From: BOG-1112 sp964635325
GTDB taxonomy: Bacteria; Bdellovibrionota_B; Oligoflexia; Oligoflexales; Bog-1112
Direction: 5' to 3'
Length of the DNA stretch: 38,949 nt
Assembly: GCA_964635325.1 (NCBI GenBank)
Contig: CAZWOL010000026.1
Location: forward strand, 1 to 38,949
Made by a program: the position numbers and the translations under genes. The notes below the pieces were generated by a model, which was not told where the DNA came from, did no database searches, and worked only from the letters and a program-made list of their open reading frames with translations. Shown here one piece after another: positions 24,728 through 34,500 of this stretch (positions are counted from its first letter, which is position 1; each line of letters starts with the position of its first letter).

Positions 24728-25423
24728 ATGAGAAAGATTGGAAAAAAATATAAGGCTGCGGCTCAAAAAGTCGAAGTTACAAAGAGCTATTCGCTCCAAG
24801 ATGCAATGGAATTGGTAAAGCAAACATCTTATTCTAAATTCGTCGGATCTGTTGATCTTGCACTTAATTTGGGTGTTGATCCGCGACAAGCTGATCAAAA
24901 CGTGCGAGGCGCCATTGCGTTGCCTCACGGTTTGGGAAAGACTGTACGTATCATCGTTTTCGCTAAAGGGCAAAAGGCGATCGAAGCTAAAGATTTAGGC
25001 GTTGAATTTGTCGGTGGAGATGATCTCGCTGAAAAAATTAGCGCAGGTTGGTTAGAGTTTGATCAAGTGATTTCGACTCCAGACATGATGGCTGTTGTCG
25101 GTAAACTTGGTAAGGTCCTTGGTCCTCGTGGTTTGATGCCAAACCCAAAAATGGGTACAGTCACTTTTGATGTCAAAACTGCGATTCAGGAGCTCAAGGC
25201 AGGTCGCGCTGAGTTTCGAGTTGAAAAAGCTGGCATAGTTCATACTACTGTTGGCAAAGCTAGCATGGAGTCCGCTGCGCTTGTTGCCAACGTGGAAGCC
25301 GTAATCGATGCAGTATTAAAAGCGAAGCCAGCTTCAGCTAAAGGTACTTATCTTAAAAAAATTACCCTCTCAGCGACAATGGGGCCAGGCATTAAAATTG
25401 ACCCAAGCGCCTACAGAGCCTGA
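24728..25423 (+). CDS. rplA: 50S ribosomal protein L1
   Basis: The 231-residue L1 includes the family signature region (GRAEFRVEKAGIVHTTVGKAS) and GKLGKVLGPRGLMPNPKMGTV. It forms the L1 stalk and is a translational repressor in other bacteria. The frame extends upstream to a TTG at 24710, but the ATG at 24728, with ACGGAGAT before it, gives the expected MRKIGKKYK start. It follows rplK by 78 bases. Confidence 0.98.
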   Translation: MRKIGKKYKAAAQKVEVTKSYSLQDAMELVKQTSYSKFVGSVDLALNLGVDPRQADQNVRGAIALPHGLGKTVRIIVFAKGQKAIEAKDLGVEFVGGDDLAEKISAGWLEFDQVISTPDMMAVVGKLGKVLGPRGLMPNPKMGTVTFDVKTAIQELKAGRAEFRVEKAGIVHTTVGKASMESAALVANVEAVIDAVLKAKPASAKGTYLKKITLSATMGPGIKIDPSAYRA

Positions 25424-25456
25424 TTCTAATTGAAGCTAAAGGACGGAGACTTATAA

Positions 25457-25990
25457 ATGGCTAAGAGTAAAGCATCGAAAGTAGAGCTCGGTCACGAACT
25501 CGCTGAAAAGTTTAGTAAAGCAAAAGGTGCGCTCATTGCAGAATACTCAGGCATGAAAGCTGAGGATCTAGCTGCTTTGAGACGCGATCTCAGAAAAGTT
25601 GGATGTGAGTTTAAGGTAATTAAGAACCGTGTTGCTCGTAAAGCAATTGAAGGTTCAGTTCCGGATGCAGCTCCGATTAAAGATAAGCTGGTTGGTCCAA
25701 TTGGTATCGTTTATTTTTATAGCGATATCGCAGAAGGTGCCAAAACAGTTATAAAGTGTTCAAAAGAAAAAGCTGAGCAATTCAAGCTAACAAGCGGTCT
25801 CCTTAAAGGTCGCTTGATGCCAGTTAAAGAATTTGAAGCTATTGCTGAATTGCCGAGCAAGGATGTTCTTCTTGCAAGAATTATCGGTAGTCTGGTTGCG
25901 CCACACCGTAGGCTTCTTGGGGCGTTAAACGGAGTTGCAGGTAATTTGGTTCGGACGGTATCAGCAATTAAAGAAAAAAAGTCTGATTAA
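25457..25990 (+). CDS. rplJ: 50S ribosomal protein L10
   Basis: The 177-residue L10 anchors L7/L12 dimers to the ribosome. It shows the N-terminal rRNA-binding domain (LAALRRDLRKVGCEFKVIKNRVARKAI) and a C-terminal helix (LLGALNGVAGNLVRTVSAIKEKK) that docks L7/L12. GGACGGAG precedes the ATG. The gap from rplA is only 33 bases, so the long L10 autoregulatory leader of E. coli is absent from this position. Confidence 0.98.
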   Translation: MAKSKASKVELGHELAEKFSKAKGALIAEYSGMKAEDLAALRRDLRKVGCEFKVIKNRVARKAIEGSVPDAAPIKDKLVGPIGIVYFYSDIAEGAKTVIKCSKEKAEQFKLTSGLLKGRLMPVKEFEAIAELPSKDVLLARIIGSLVAPHRRLLGALNGVAGNLVRTVSAIKEKKSD

Positions 25991-26045
25991 GAACCTAAGT
26001 TAAAATTAGGTTTTTAATTGTCGAATGAGAAACTTTGGAGGAAAT

Positions 26046-26429
26046 ATGTCTACACTATCAAAAGATCAAGTTATTGAGTACCTAGAAAACCTGACGCTTC
26101 TTCAAGCTGCTGAGTTGGTTAAGGATCTCGAGGAAAAATTCGGCGTAAGCGCTGCTGCTCCTGTTGCAATGATGGCAGCTGGTGCTGCTGGTGGTGCAGC
26201 TGCAGCTGCTGAAGAAAAAACTGAGTTCACAGTTGTTCTTAAAGTCGCTGGTGATAAAAAAATCAACGTCATTAAAGAAGTTCGTGCTGTAACTGGTTTG
26301 GGTCTGAAAGAAGCAAAAGACCTCGTTGAAGGTGCTCCTAAAGAAGTTAAAGCTGGCGTAAGCAAAGACGAAGCTGCAAAAATCAAAGCTGCACTTGAAA
26401 AAGAGGGCGCTACGGTTGAAATTAAGTAA
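26046..26429 (+). CDS. rplL: 50S ribosomal protein L7/L12
   Basis: The 127-residue protein has the N-terminal dimerisation domain (EYLENLTLLQAAELVKDLEEKFGV), an alanine-rich hinge, and the factor-binding C-terminal domain (KINVIKEVRAVTGLGLKEAKDLVEGAP). It recruits GTPase factors to the ribosome. The ATG at 26046 with GGAGG upstream gives the standard MSTLSKDQVIEYL start; an in-frame ATG at 26025 is less likely. Confidence 0.98.
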   Translation: MSTLSKDQVIEYLENLTLLQAAELVKDLEEKFGVSAAAPVAMMAAGAAGGAAAAAEEKTEFTVVLKVAGDKKINVIKEVRAVTGLGLKEAKDLVEGAPKEVKAGVSKDEAAKIKAALEKEGATVEIK

Positions 26430-26743
26430 CTTGGGCCGCTTCGTTATAGAATTAACTGAAGCACACAAGTTTTAATGGATGCTTATAAAGCTCAGATCTA
26501 GGGCGTGACTTCAATTTGTCGGTAAAGAGTATGAGATGTTTGAAGCACGTAGTTGAATTATACATCAACAGTTGCAACTAACATTTCTAACACACAGTGC
26601 AGGCAAATTGAAAACATGTCCTTTTGGCATGTTGGAAGTTATTTGATTGCAAACAGCGATTATGCGAAACGGCGTTTTTTAAGCTAAATTAGCATTTTGA
26701 GCAACGCAGCAAATGAGTAGATTTCAAACTGTCTTAGAAAATA

Positions 26744-26783
26744 AAGCTACCCTTATCCAATTTAATTGGAATAAGGGCGGCTT
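26744..26783 (+). repeat. Hairpin in the rplL-rpoB spacer
   Basis: The inner stem pairs 26750-26761 with 26765-26777 (12 bp, one bulged A, 3-base loop TTA). AAGC 26744-26747 and GCTT 26780-26783 extend it across a two-by-two internal loop. There is no T-run after it. Confidence 0.65.
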
Positions 26784-26808
26784 GTATTCGCTCAGGGAAA
26801 CTGATTTC

Positions 26809-26835
26809 CCAGATACTTTCTCAGAAAGTGTCTGG
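26809..26835 (+). repeat. Hairpin competing with the long stem in the rplL-rpoB spacer
   Basis: CCAGATACTTTC (26809-26820) pairs with GAAAGTGTCTGG (26824-26835), 12 pairs with one T-G and a TCA loop. Its 3' arm is also the 5' arm of the long stem ending at 26954. Its first two bases overlap the hairpin at 26795-26810. Confidence 0.7.
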
Positions 26836-26954
26836 AAAAGCTAATATGGTTGGTGCGGGTATCTCATCTTATATATTTCGCTTTAAATGCGACTATAGTA
26901 GCTAAGATGTTGAATGGATCTGCGACACAGGATTGGCTTTTTCTGACACTTTTT
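26823..26954 (+). promoter_or_regulatory. Long-range stem, candidate attenuator or RNase III site before rpoB
   Basis: Bases 26823-26845 pair with 26932-26954: 23 positions with one T-T mismatch and three G-T pairs, enclosing an 86-base loop. The 3' arm runs into a seven-T run (26950-26956), of which only the last bases are free. The short free T tail makes it a weak terminator at best; a long double-stranded RNA of this kind would suit RNase III. Confidence 0.6.
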
Positions 26955-27192
26955 TTGGGTGAATTTCAACTGGGCGTCATTTTTAATTTTTATGAGATTA
27001 TCTGGAAAGCGTTTTGTTGAATACTAAAGTAAAGCCAAAATTGCTTACAGTTAATTTTTAATCGAGATGACTCGAACAAGTAGGTTTGGGACCTAGGTTC
27101 CACTTGCAAGCTAGTCAGCCATTAACACGTATTAGGTCTAATAAGCAAACGGGCTTATAGGTCTTTGATCCATTCTTATAAGGGAGCTAGCG

Positions 27193-30100
27193 ATGACCTC
27201 ATTGGCCGCACTGTTTACGCGACCTCGGAAGAGTTATCAGAAGATAAAACCGGCCATAGAGCATCCTTACCTGATTGAAATTCAGCAAAGGAGCTATGAG
27301 AAGTTTCTACAGAAAGATATAGAACCTCATAAGCGAGAAAATATAGGCCTCCAGGCGGTTTTTAACTCGGTCTTTCCAGTAAAAGATTTTGCGGAAACGG
27401 CTACAGTCGAGTTCGTTAGTTACTCTTTTGAAGAGCCTAAATACACTGTAAGTGAATGCCGCCAAAGAGGGATGAGCTATGCTGCTCCCTTTAAGGTAGT
27501 CATTCGTCTGGTTATCTGGGATGTCGATAAAGAAGCTCAAGTTCGCAGTATCCGTGACGTAAAAGAGCAGGAAGTTTACTTTGGTGAAATTCCTCTAATG
27601 ACGGAAAATGGTACGTTTATCATAAACGGTACCGAACGTGTGGTTGTATCGCAGCTTCATCGTTCTGCAGGCGTTTTCTTTGATCATGACAAAGGTAAAA
27701 ATTCCTCCACAGGTAAAATCCTCTATACTGCTAGGGTTATCCCCTATCGCGGCAGTTGGATCGATTTCGAATTTGATCTTAAAGATCTTTTGTTCGTACG
27801 TATCGATCGACGTCGTAAAATGCATGCGACAATTTTGCTCAAAGCCCTCGGATATTCTGAAGAAGAGCTTCTTGCGCATTTTTACAGCAATGAGCATATT
27901 TCTATTGATGAAAAAGGCAAGTTCCGCGTTGAAATGAACTTCAAAGCACTACGCGGACAACGTGCAAGTCATGACATTATTGATCCGAAATCTGGAAAGA
28001 TATTTGTCAAAAAGAACCGCAGAATTTCCGTTGGTGCTGTTCGCCAAATGGAAGCTGCTGGTTTGAAATATCAAGATATCAGCGAAGACTTTCTACTAGG
28101 GAAAGTATTGGCTACCAACGTTTTAGGTAAAAACGGTGAAGTCATCGTTGATGTCAATACAGAGCTAGGTAAAGAAGAGCTCGAACTTATCGTAAAAAAC
28201 AATGTAAGAGAGTTTGATATTCTCTTTATTGACGGTATTAACGTCGATGGATCTTTCCGAGATACTTTGTTGAGTGACAAGGTAGAAACTCGCGAAGAGG
28301 CATTACTTGAAATTTACCGACGTTTAAGACCAGGTGATCCCCCAACACTTGAACCCGCAGAGGCCTTGCTCAGCAATCTTTTCTTCAACCAAGATCGTTA
28401 CGATTTGAGTGCTGTAGGGCGTTTAAAATTAAATGAGCGCTTAGGTTGTACAGAATCTTTGGACCAAAGAACATTGACCAAAAGAGATATTCTTGCGGTT
28501 ATTGAATATTTGCTAAAACTGAAGACTGGACAAGGTGAGATCGATGATATCGATCACTTGGGTAATCGACGTGTTCGGGCTGTCGGTGAGTTATTGGAAA
28601 ACCAATATCGAATCGGTCTGTTACGTATTGAACGAGCCATTCGTGAACGTCTTCAGCTTCAAGATATTGATACTCTCCTTCCGCATGATTTGATTAATAA
28701 CAAACCAGCATCAGCGGTTGTTAAAGAGTTTTTTGGTAGCTCTCAGCTTAGCCAGTTTATGGATCAAACGAATCCTTTGTCAGAAGTTACGCATAAGCGT
28801 CGTTTGTCTGCACTTGGGCCTGGAGGTTTGAGTCGTGAACGTGCGGGTTTTGAAGTACGAGACGTACATGCCACCCACTATGGACGTATATGTCCCGTGG
28901 AAACTCCTGAGGGGCCAAACATTGGTTTGATTTCCTCTTTGGCTTCTTATGCACGTGTGAACGAATTCGGGTTTATTGAAACGCCATACCGTTTAGTTCG
29001 TGGCGAACATGGTCGCAATGGCCCGGTTAAGTATTTGACAGCATCTGAAGAACATACAGATCACGTAATTGCACAAGCAAGTGAGGGCGATCGTCTTCAT
29101 ATTGATGGTGAGTATGTGAGTGTAAGACGACGTGGTGAACCAGAAATTGCATCGGCTGATGAAGTCGATATGTCGGATGTTTCTACGACGCAACTTGTTT
29201 CTGTTGCTGGTAACTTGATTCCATTCTTGCAAAATGACGATGCGAACCGCGCGTTAATGGGCTCAAATATGATGCGCCAAGCTGTTCCATTGATCAAAAC
29301 GAGCGCGCCTCTTGTCGGAACGGGCATGGAAAAAACCGTTGCTAGAGACTCCGGAGCTTCGGTTGTTGTGCGTCGTGATGGTGTCATTGCATCTGTTGAT
29401 GCCGAACGTATTGTTGTTAAAGTTGATCGTGAAGAGGGTGAATCGCTAACTGAGGTTGGTACTGACGTTGATATTTGCTCATTAAAAAAATATACACGTT
29501 CAAATTTAGACACCTGCATCAATCAAAAGCCTATTGTTAAGGTTGGTGAGCGAGTTCGAAGAGGCGACATCATCGCCGATGGTTTTGCAACAGAGATGGG
29601 TGAACTTGCCCTCGGACAAAATGTCACCGTCGCGTTCATGCCATGGAATGGTTACAACTTCGAAGATTCAATCCTGATTTCTGAACGAGTCGTGAAAGAA
29701 GATCTTTACACCTCCGTTCACATTCAAGAGTTTGAATGTATTTCTCGAGACACAAAACTTGGCCAAGAGGAAATCACTGCAGATATTCCGAACGTTGGCG
29801 AAGAAGCTCTCGCAAATCTTGATGATGCTGGAATCATTCGTATTGGGGCAGAAGTTCGACCAGGTGATATTTTAGTTGGAAAGATTACACCAAAAGGTGA
29901 AACCCAACTAAGTCCTGAAGAAAAACTTCTTAGAGCTATCTTTGGTGAAAAAGCTGGGGATGTTCGTGATACTTCTCTACGTGTAGCACCGGGTGTTGAA
30001 GGTACAGTTATCGGCTGTAAAGTATTCTCTCGTGAAGGGGCAGAAAAAGACGTTCGTAGCCGCCAAATCGAAGATGCTGAAGCAGCAAAAATTCGCAAGG

Positions 30101-31347
30101 ATGAGCGAGACACCATCAATATTATCAAGGGATCCGCCCAGCGAAAAATCCTTAGCATTACTGAGAGTCATAAGATTGCTCGTGATGTTAAAGACAAAGA
30201 AGGCAAGTTAGTTTTCAGAAAAGGTGATTCTATTTCTGAAGAGTCATTGGAATCTGGTAGCTACCTGAATTGGTATGATCTTTCAGTTGTCAGTGCCGAA
30301 GCTAATAAGCTATTAGCGAAAGTTTTGGTTAACCTGAAAGAAAAAATCAATCAGGTTCGAAGCATGACGGATCTACAACTTAAGAAATTAAGTAAGGGTG
30401 ATGAGTTACCGCCAGGTGTTATCAAGATGGTAAAAATTTACGTTGCAATTAAACGTAAGTTACGTGTTGGTGACAAAATGGCCGGTCGCCATGGAAATAA
30501 AGGGGTAATTTCTCGAATACTCCCTGAACAGGATATGCCATTTACTGCTGATGGCGTGCCAGTAGATCTAGTACTAAACCCTCTGGGTGTACCTTCGCGT
30601 ATGAACGTTGGTCAGATTTTAGAAACTCACTTGGGATGGGCAGCTCGTCATCTTGGGGCAAAACTTAATCGCATGATCGAAGATTCCTTTAATCGTCAAG
30701 ATCTTGAAAGAATGATTTTGAAGGTGTGGGATGCCGATGATTTGCGAAAAGATATCAATGAATTCATCGGAACATGTAGCGATGAAGAATTAAAGGATTT
30801 CATTCGTAAATATAAAGAAGGTATTTACGTCTCCAATCCAGTTTTCGATGGTGCAACAGAGACTGAAATTGAGGATGCATTAGAGCTCGCAGGTGTTGAT
30901 AAGTCAGGTCAGACAGAACTTTTCGATGGTCTTACCGGTGAGCGCTTCCACAATAAAGTGACTGTTGGCGTTATGTATATGATGAAGCTTCATCACTTGG
31001 TGGATGAAAAAATTCACGCACGTTCGATTGGGCCTTATTCACTTGTGACGCAACAGCCCTTAGGAGGTAAAGCGCAGTTTGGTGGTCAGCGTCTTGGAGA
31101 GATGGAGGTCTGGGCTATGGAAGCATATGGCGCAGCCTACACTCTGCAAGAGATGTTAACCGTCAAGTCCGATGACGTAACCGGACGTACACGCATGTAC
31201 GAATCGATTGTCAAAGGAGCAAATATGACAGCGCCTGGTCTGCCTGAAAGCTTTAACGTCTTGATCAAAGAGTTGCAGAGCTTAGCCCTTGACGTCAATC
31301 TGTTGAAAGATGATGGACAAGTTTTTGTGCCGGAGAGCTTTAATTAG
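27193..31347 (+). CDS. rpoB: DNA-directed RNA polymerase subunit beta
   Basis: The 1384-residue beta subunit has the complete set of conserved regions, including the rifampicin-pocket block FFGSSQLSQFMDQTNPLSE with THKRRLSALGPGGL after it, ETPEGPNIGLI, the catalytic-site GEKAGDVRDTSL, KMAGRHGNKG and the C-terminal GGQRLGEMEVWA. The pocket residues (Gln, Asp, His, Arg, Ser of the cluster I region) match rifampicin-sensitive enzymes. The ATG at 27193 follows AAGGGAG. It is separated from rplL by 763 bases and from rpoC by 237 bases, both with strong secondary-structure potential. The last codons (31332-31339) can pair with the spacer at 31360-31367. Confidence 0.99.
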   Translation: MTSLAALFTRPRKSYQKIKPAIEHPYLIEIQQRSYEKFLQKDIEPHKRENIGLQAVFNSVFPVKDFAETATVEFVSYSFEEPKYTVSECRQRGMSYAAPFKVVIRLVIWDVDKEAQVRSIRDVKEQEVYFGEIPLMTENGTFIINGTERVVVSQLHRSAGVFFDHDKGKNSSTGKILYTARVIPYRGSWIDFEFDLKDLLFVRIDRRRKMHATILLKALGYSEEELLAHFYSNEHISIDEKGKFRVEMNFKALRGQRASHDIIDPKSGKIFVKKNRRISVGAVRQMEAAGLKYQDISEDFLLGKVLATNVLGKNGEVIVDVNTELGKEELELIVKNNVREFDILFIDGINVDGSFRDTLLSDKVETREEALLEIYRRLRPGDPPTLEPAEALLSNLFFNQDRYDLSAVGRLKLNERLGCTESLDQRTLTKRDILAVIEYLLKLKTGQGEIDDIDHLGNRRVRAVGELLENQYRIGLLRIERAIRERLQLQDIDTLLPHDLINNKPASAVVKEFFGSSQLSQFMDQTNPLSEVTHKRRLSALGPGGLSRERAGFEVRDVHATHYGRICPVETPEGPNIGLISSLASYARVNEFGFIETPYRLVRGEHGRNGPVKYLTASEEHTDHVIAQASEGDRLHIDGEYVSVRRRGEPEIASADEVDMSDVSTTQLVSVAGNLIPFLQNDDANRALMGSNMMRQAVPLIKTSAPLVGTGMEKTVARDSGASVVVRRDGVIASVDAERIVVKVDREEGESLTEVGTDVDICSLKKYTRSNLDTCINQKPIVKVGERVRRGDIIADGFATEMGELALGQNVTVAFMPWNGYNFEDSILISERVVKEDLYTSVHIQEFECISRDTKLGQEEITADIPNVGEEALANLDDAGIIRIGAEVRPGDILVGKITPKGETQLSPEEKLLRAIFGEKAGDVRDTSLRVAPGVEGTVIGCKVFSREGAEKDVRSRQIEDAEAAKIRKDERDTINIIKGSAQRKILSITESHKIARDVKDKEGKLVFRKGDSISEESLESGSYLNWYDLSVVSAEANKLLAKVLVNLKEKINQVRSMTDLQLKKLSKGDELPPGVIKMVKIYVAIKRKLRVGDKMAGRHGNKGVISRILPEQDMPFTADGVPVDLVLNPLGVPSRMNVGQILETHLGWAARHLGAKLNRMIEDSFNRQDLERMILKVWDADDLRKDINEFIGTCSDEELKDFIRKYKEGIYVSNPVFDGATETEIEDALELAGVDKSGQTELFDGLTGERFHNKVTVGVMYMMKLHHLVDEKIHARSIGPYSLVTQQPLGGKAQFGGQRLGEMEVWAMEAYGAAYTLQEMLTVKSDDVTGRTRMYESIVKGANMTAPGLPESFNVLIKELQSLALDVNLLKDDGQVFVPESFN

Positions 31348-31358
31348 GCAGAGCATGT

Positions 31359-31398
31359 CAGCTCTCCCTTGCAGATCAAATTCTACAAGGGAGAGCTG
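31359..31398 (+). repeat. Hairpin in the rpoB-rpoC spacer with an alternative partner in rpoB
   Basis: Bases 31359-31371 pair perfectly with 31386-31398 (13 bp, 14-base loop). The core AGCTCTCC (31360-31367) can instead pair with GGAGAGCT at 31332-31339, inside the last rpoB codons. No T-run follows, so it is not a standard terminator. Confidence 0.75.
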
Positions 31399-31473
31399 TG
31401 ACCCGTTAGCTTAAGGTCAAAATGAACCTGAGTATGCGGTAGCACAGGAAGTGATCAATTGTGACGACACGCT

Positions 31474-31495
31474 TAATCGATAGTTTGGTCGATTA
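31474..31495 (+). repeat. Small hairpin in the rpoB-rpoC spacer
   Basis: TAATCGA (31474-31480) is the exact reverse complement of 31489-31495 with an 8-base loop. It lies between the two larger stems of this spacer. Confidence 0.5.
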
Positions 31496-31506
31496 GCGGC
31501 GAACTA

Positions 31507-31564
31507 AGAGCGTGTCTGAAGAATCCAAAGCGCTAATGCAAGTTGGCTTCTTCAGACACGCTCT
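31507..31564 (+). repeat. Large perfect stem just upstream of the rpoC ribosome binding site
   Basis: Bases 31507-31523 pair perfectly with 31548-31564 (17 bp). After one mismatch the stem continues with 31525-31528/31543-31546. The hairpin ends 6 bases before the rpoC ribosome binding site (31570-31577). It has no T-run. RNase III processing or mRNA stabilisation are possible roles. Confidence 0.75.
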
Positions 31565-31584
31565 AATCCCTTGAGGAGACTGGT

Positions 31585-34500
31585 TTGAACGACCTATTAA
31601 ATTTTTTTGAAAAGCCGTCCGATTCGTTGAGTTTTAGTGCCGTGCGAATTTCTTTGGCATCTCCAGAAAAGATCCGCAGCTGGTCTTATGGAGAGGTTAA
31701 GAAACCGGAAACTATTAACTACCGTACATTCAAACCAGAACGAGATGGCCTCTTCTGTGCAAAGATTTTTGGTCCTGTAAGGGATTACGAATGTATTTGT
31801 GGTAAATATAAGCGAATGAAGCATCGTGGGATTGTGTGTGACAAATGCGGAGTGGAAGTTATTCACTCGCGTGTTCGTCGCGAGCGGTTGGGACATATTA
31901 ACCTTGCAGCTCCTGTCGCCCACATTTGGTTTTTGAAATCATTACCTTCACGTATAGGTACAATTCTCGACATTACTCTTAAAGATATCGAGCGTATCCT
32001 TTATAGCGAATCTTATGTAGTGTTGGATGCAGGCGATGAAGATACTACAGACCTTAGCAAAGGTATGGTGCTCAGTGAAGAAGAGTACGATGATGCACTT
32101 GCTAAGTTTGGCAACGGTGCATTTCGTGTAGGTGTTGGAGCTGAAGCTATTCTTGAGCTTTTGCAAGGCCTCGATGTGGAAGGTCTAGCAGAAGATCTTC
32201 GCAGAAATTTTAACGAAGCAACATCAGAAGCTGTTCGTAAGAAAACACAAAAGCGATTGAAAGTTATCGAAGCTTTCAATTCTCGAGATGAGCACGGAAA
32301 TTTCATGGCTAAGCCAGAATGGATGATGCTCAATGTAATTCCAGTGCAGCCACCCGATCTTCGTCCGCTTGTACCACTTGATGGTGGGCGATTTGCAACA
32401 TCCGATCTCAATGACCTCTATCGACGTGTTATCAATCGTAATAATCGGTTGCTAAGGCTGATCGAGCTTAATGCTCCCGATATTATTGTTCGTAATGAAA
32501 AACGAATGCTTCAAGAGTCCGTTGATGCACTCTTCGACAATGGTCGTCGAGGTAAGGTTTTCACTGGACCAAATAAGAGACCGTTGCGTTCACTTTCTGA
32601 TTTCCTCAAGGGGAAACAAGGTCGTTTCCGTCAGAACCTTTTGGGTAAGCGCGTTGACTACTCAGGACGTTCGGTTATCGTTGTCGGTCCAGATCTGAGA
32701 CTCCATCAAGCAGGTCTTCCTAAGAAGATGGCTATCGAGCTTTTCAAACCGTTCTTGTACTGCAAGCTTGAAGAGCATGGAATTGTTTCGACGATCAAAA
32801 GTGCTAAGAAATTGGTTGAGAAAGAGCATCCTGAGGTTTGGGATATTCTTGAAGAAGTAACAAAGGAACATCCGATCCTTCTAAACCGAGCTCCGACTCT
32901 GCATAGACTTGGTATTCAAGCTTTTGAGCCAGTTTTGATCGAAGGTAAAGCTATACGTCTGCATCCCCTCGTATGTTTTGCATTCAATGCGGACTTTGAC
33001 GGTGACCAGATGGCTGTGCATTTGCCGCTTTCTATCGAAGCACAAATGGAAGCTCGTGTTTTAATGATGTCGACCAACAACGTGTTGAGTCCGGCATCTG
33101 GTTCACCTGTTATTGTACCTTCACAGGATATTGTTCTCGGTGTCTATTATATGACTCGAGAAAACCTCTTGGCAAAAGGGGCCGGTGAGGTCTTCAGTAG
33201 CTTGGAAGAGGCTCGTGCAGCTTATGATCATGATGAAGTTGATCTACAAGCTCCTGTGCGAGTTCGTTTGAAAGGACGTTTGGTTACAACAACGGTGGGA
33301 CGTGCTCTGTTGTCCGATATGATTCCATCGCGTATTCCATTCGACTATTACAATAAAATTATTGGCAAGAAAGAACTTGCTGATCTTGTAGATGTTTGTT
33401 TCCGTATTTGCGGACCTAAACGTACCGTTTTGATGGCAGATGCTTTGCGTACGATCGGGTATACCTATTCAACGCGAGCTGGTCTTTCGATCGCAATCGG
33501 GGACATGATTATTCCTGAAGAGAAGAAACAACTTCTTAAGGATGCGGAAGAAGAAGTTAAGAAGATCAAAGAACAGTATTCTGAAGGTCTTCTGACGGAA
33601 GGTGAGCGGTACAATAAAGTTGTCGATATTTGGGCGAACGTAACTGAGCAAATTGCAGAATCAATGTTCAGTAATATCGCGCAAGTAGAGATTACGGATC
33701 GTGATGGAACACTGAAAAAAGTTCCGTCTACGAATAGTATCTTTATGATGGCCGACTCCGGTGCCAGGGGTTCTGCACAGCAGATTCGTCAGCTTGCGGG
33801 TATGCGTGGTTTGATGTCTCGTCCTTCTGGTGAGATTATTGAAACACCAATTACAGCAAACTTCCGCGAAGGTCTGACGGTTCTTCAGTACTTCACATCG
33901 ACTCACGGTGCACGTAAGGGTCTTGCGGATACTGCGTTGAAAACAGCTAGTTCTGGATACCTAACAAGGCGTCTAGTCGACGTTGCTCAAGATGCAATTA
34001 TCACTGAAAAAGACTGCGGCATTAATAAAGGTGTGATGGTCACCCACGTCCGAGAAGGGGCTGAGATTCGAGTGAATCTCACAGAGCGTATTTTGGGACG
34101 TACGGTTACCGGTGGTGATCTTATGCATCCTGTAACGGGTGCTGTACTCGTCGAAAATGCGAAAGTATTGGACGAGGCGGACTGTGAGCGTATCTCAGAA
34201 GCAGGCATCGAAGAGGTCGAGATTCGCAATCTCTTAGCATGTATGTCTAGACGCGGCGTCTGTGCAAAATGCTACGGTCGTGATCTTTCTTCTGGCAATA
34301 TCGTCGATGTTGGAGAAGCTGTTGGTGTCATCGCAGCTCAGTCCATCGGTGAACCAGGAACACAGCTTACGATGCGTACTTTCCACTTTGGAGGTACTGC
34401 TACGCATAAGGTTGAAACGAGTACAATCGAAAGTCGTTTCACAGGTATTGTTAAATTTAAAAATATTCGTTGCATAACCAATCCAGAAGGCAAGCTAGTC

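Larger units (their letters stand above)
26430..27192 (+). other. 763-base rplL-rpoB intergenic region, non-coding and structured
   Basis: No convincing gene lies here. It holds a run of inverted repeats: 26613-26633 (6 bp plus 2 across a bulge), 26744-26783, 26795-26810, 26809-26835, and a long stem 26823-26845/26932-26954. The last three overlap and partly exclude each other. E. coli also has an attenuator and an RNase III site between rplL and rpoB, so a similar regulatory role is plausible. I could not identify a good sigma-70 promoter in it. The rpoB ribosome binding site (AAGGGAG) is at its end. Confidence 0.75.

Noticed and set aside
25424..25456. Looked for an L10 leader before rplJ
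   Set aside because: The gap is 33 bases, too short for the known L10(L12)4-binding structure.
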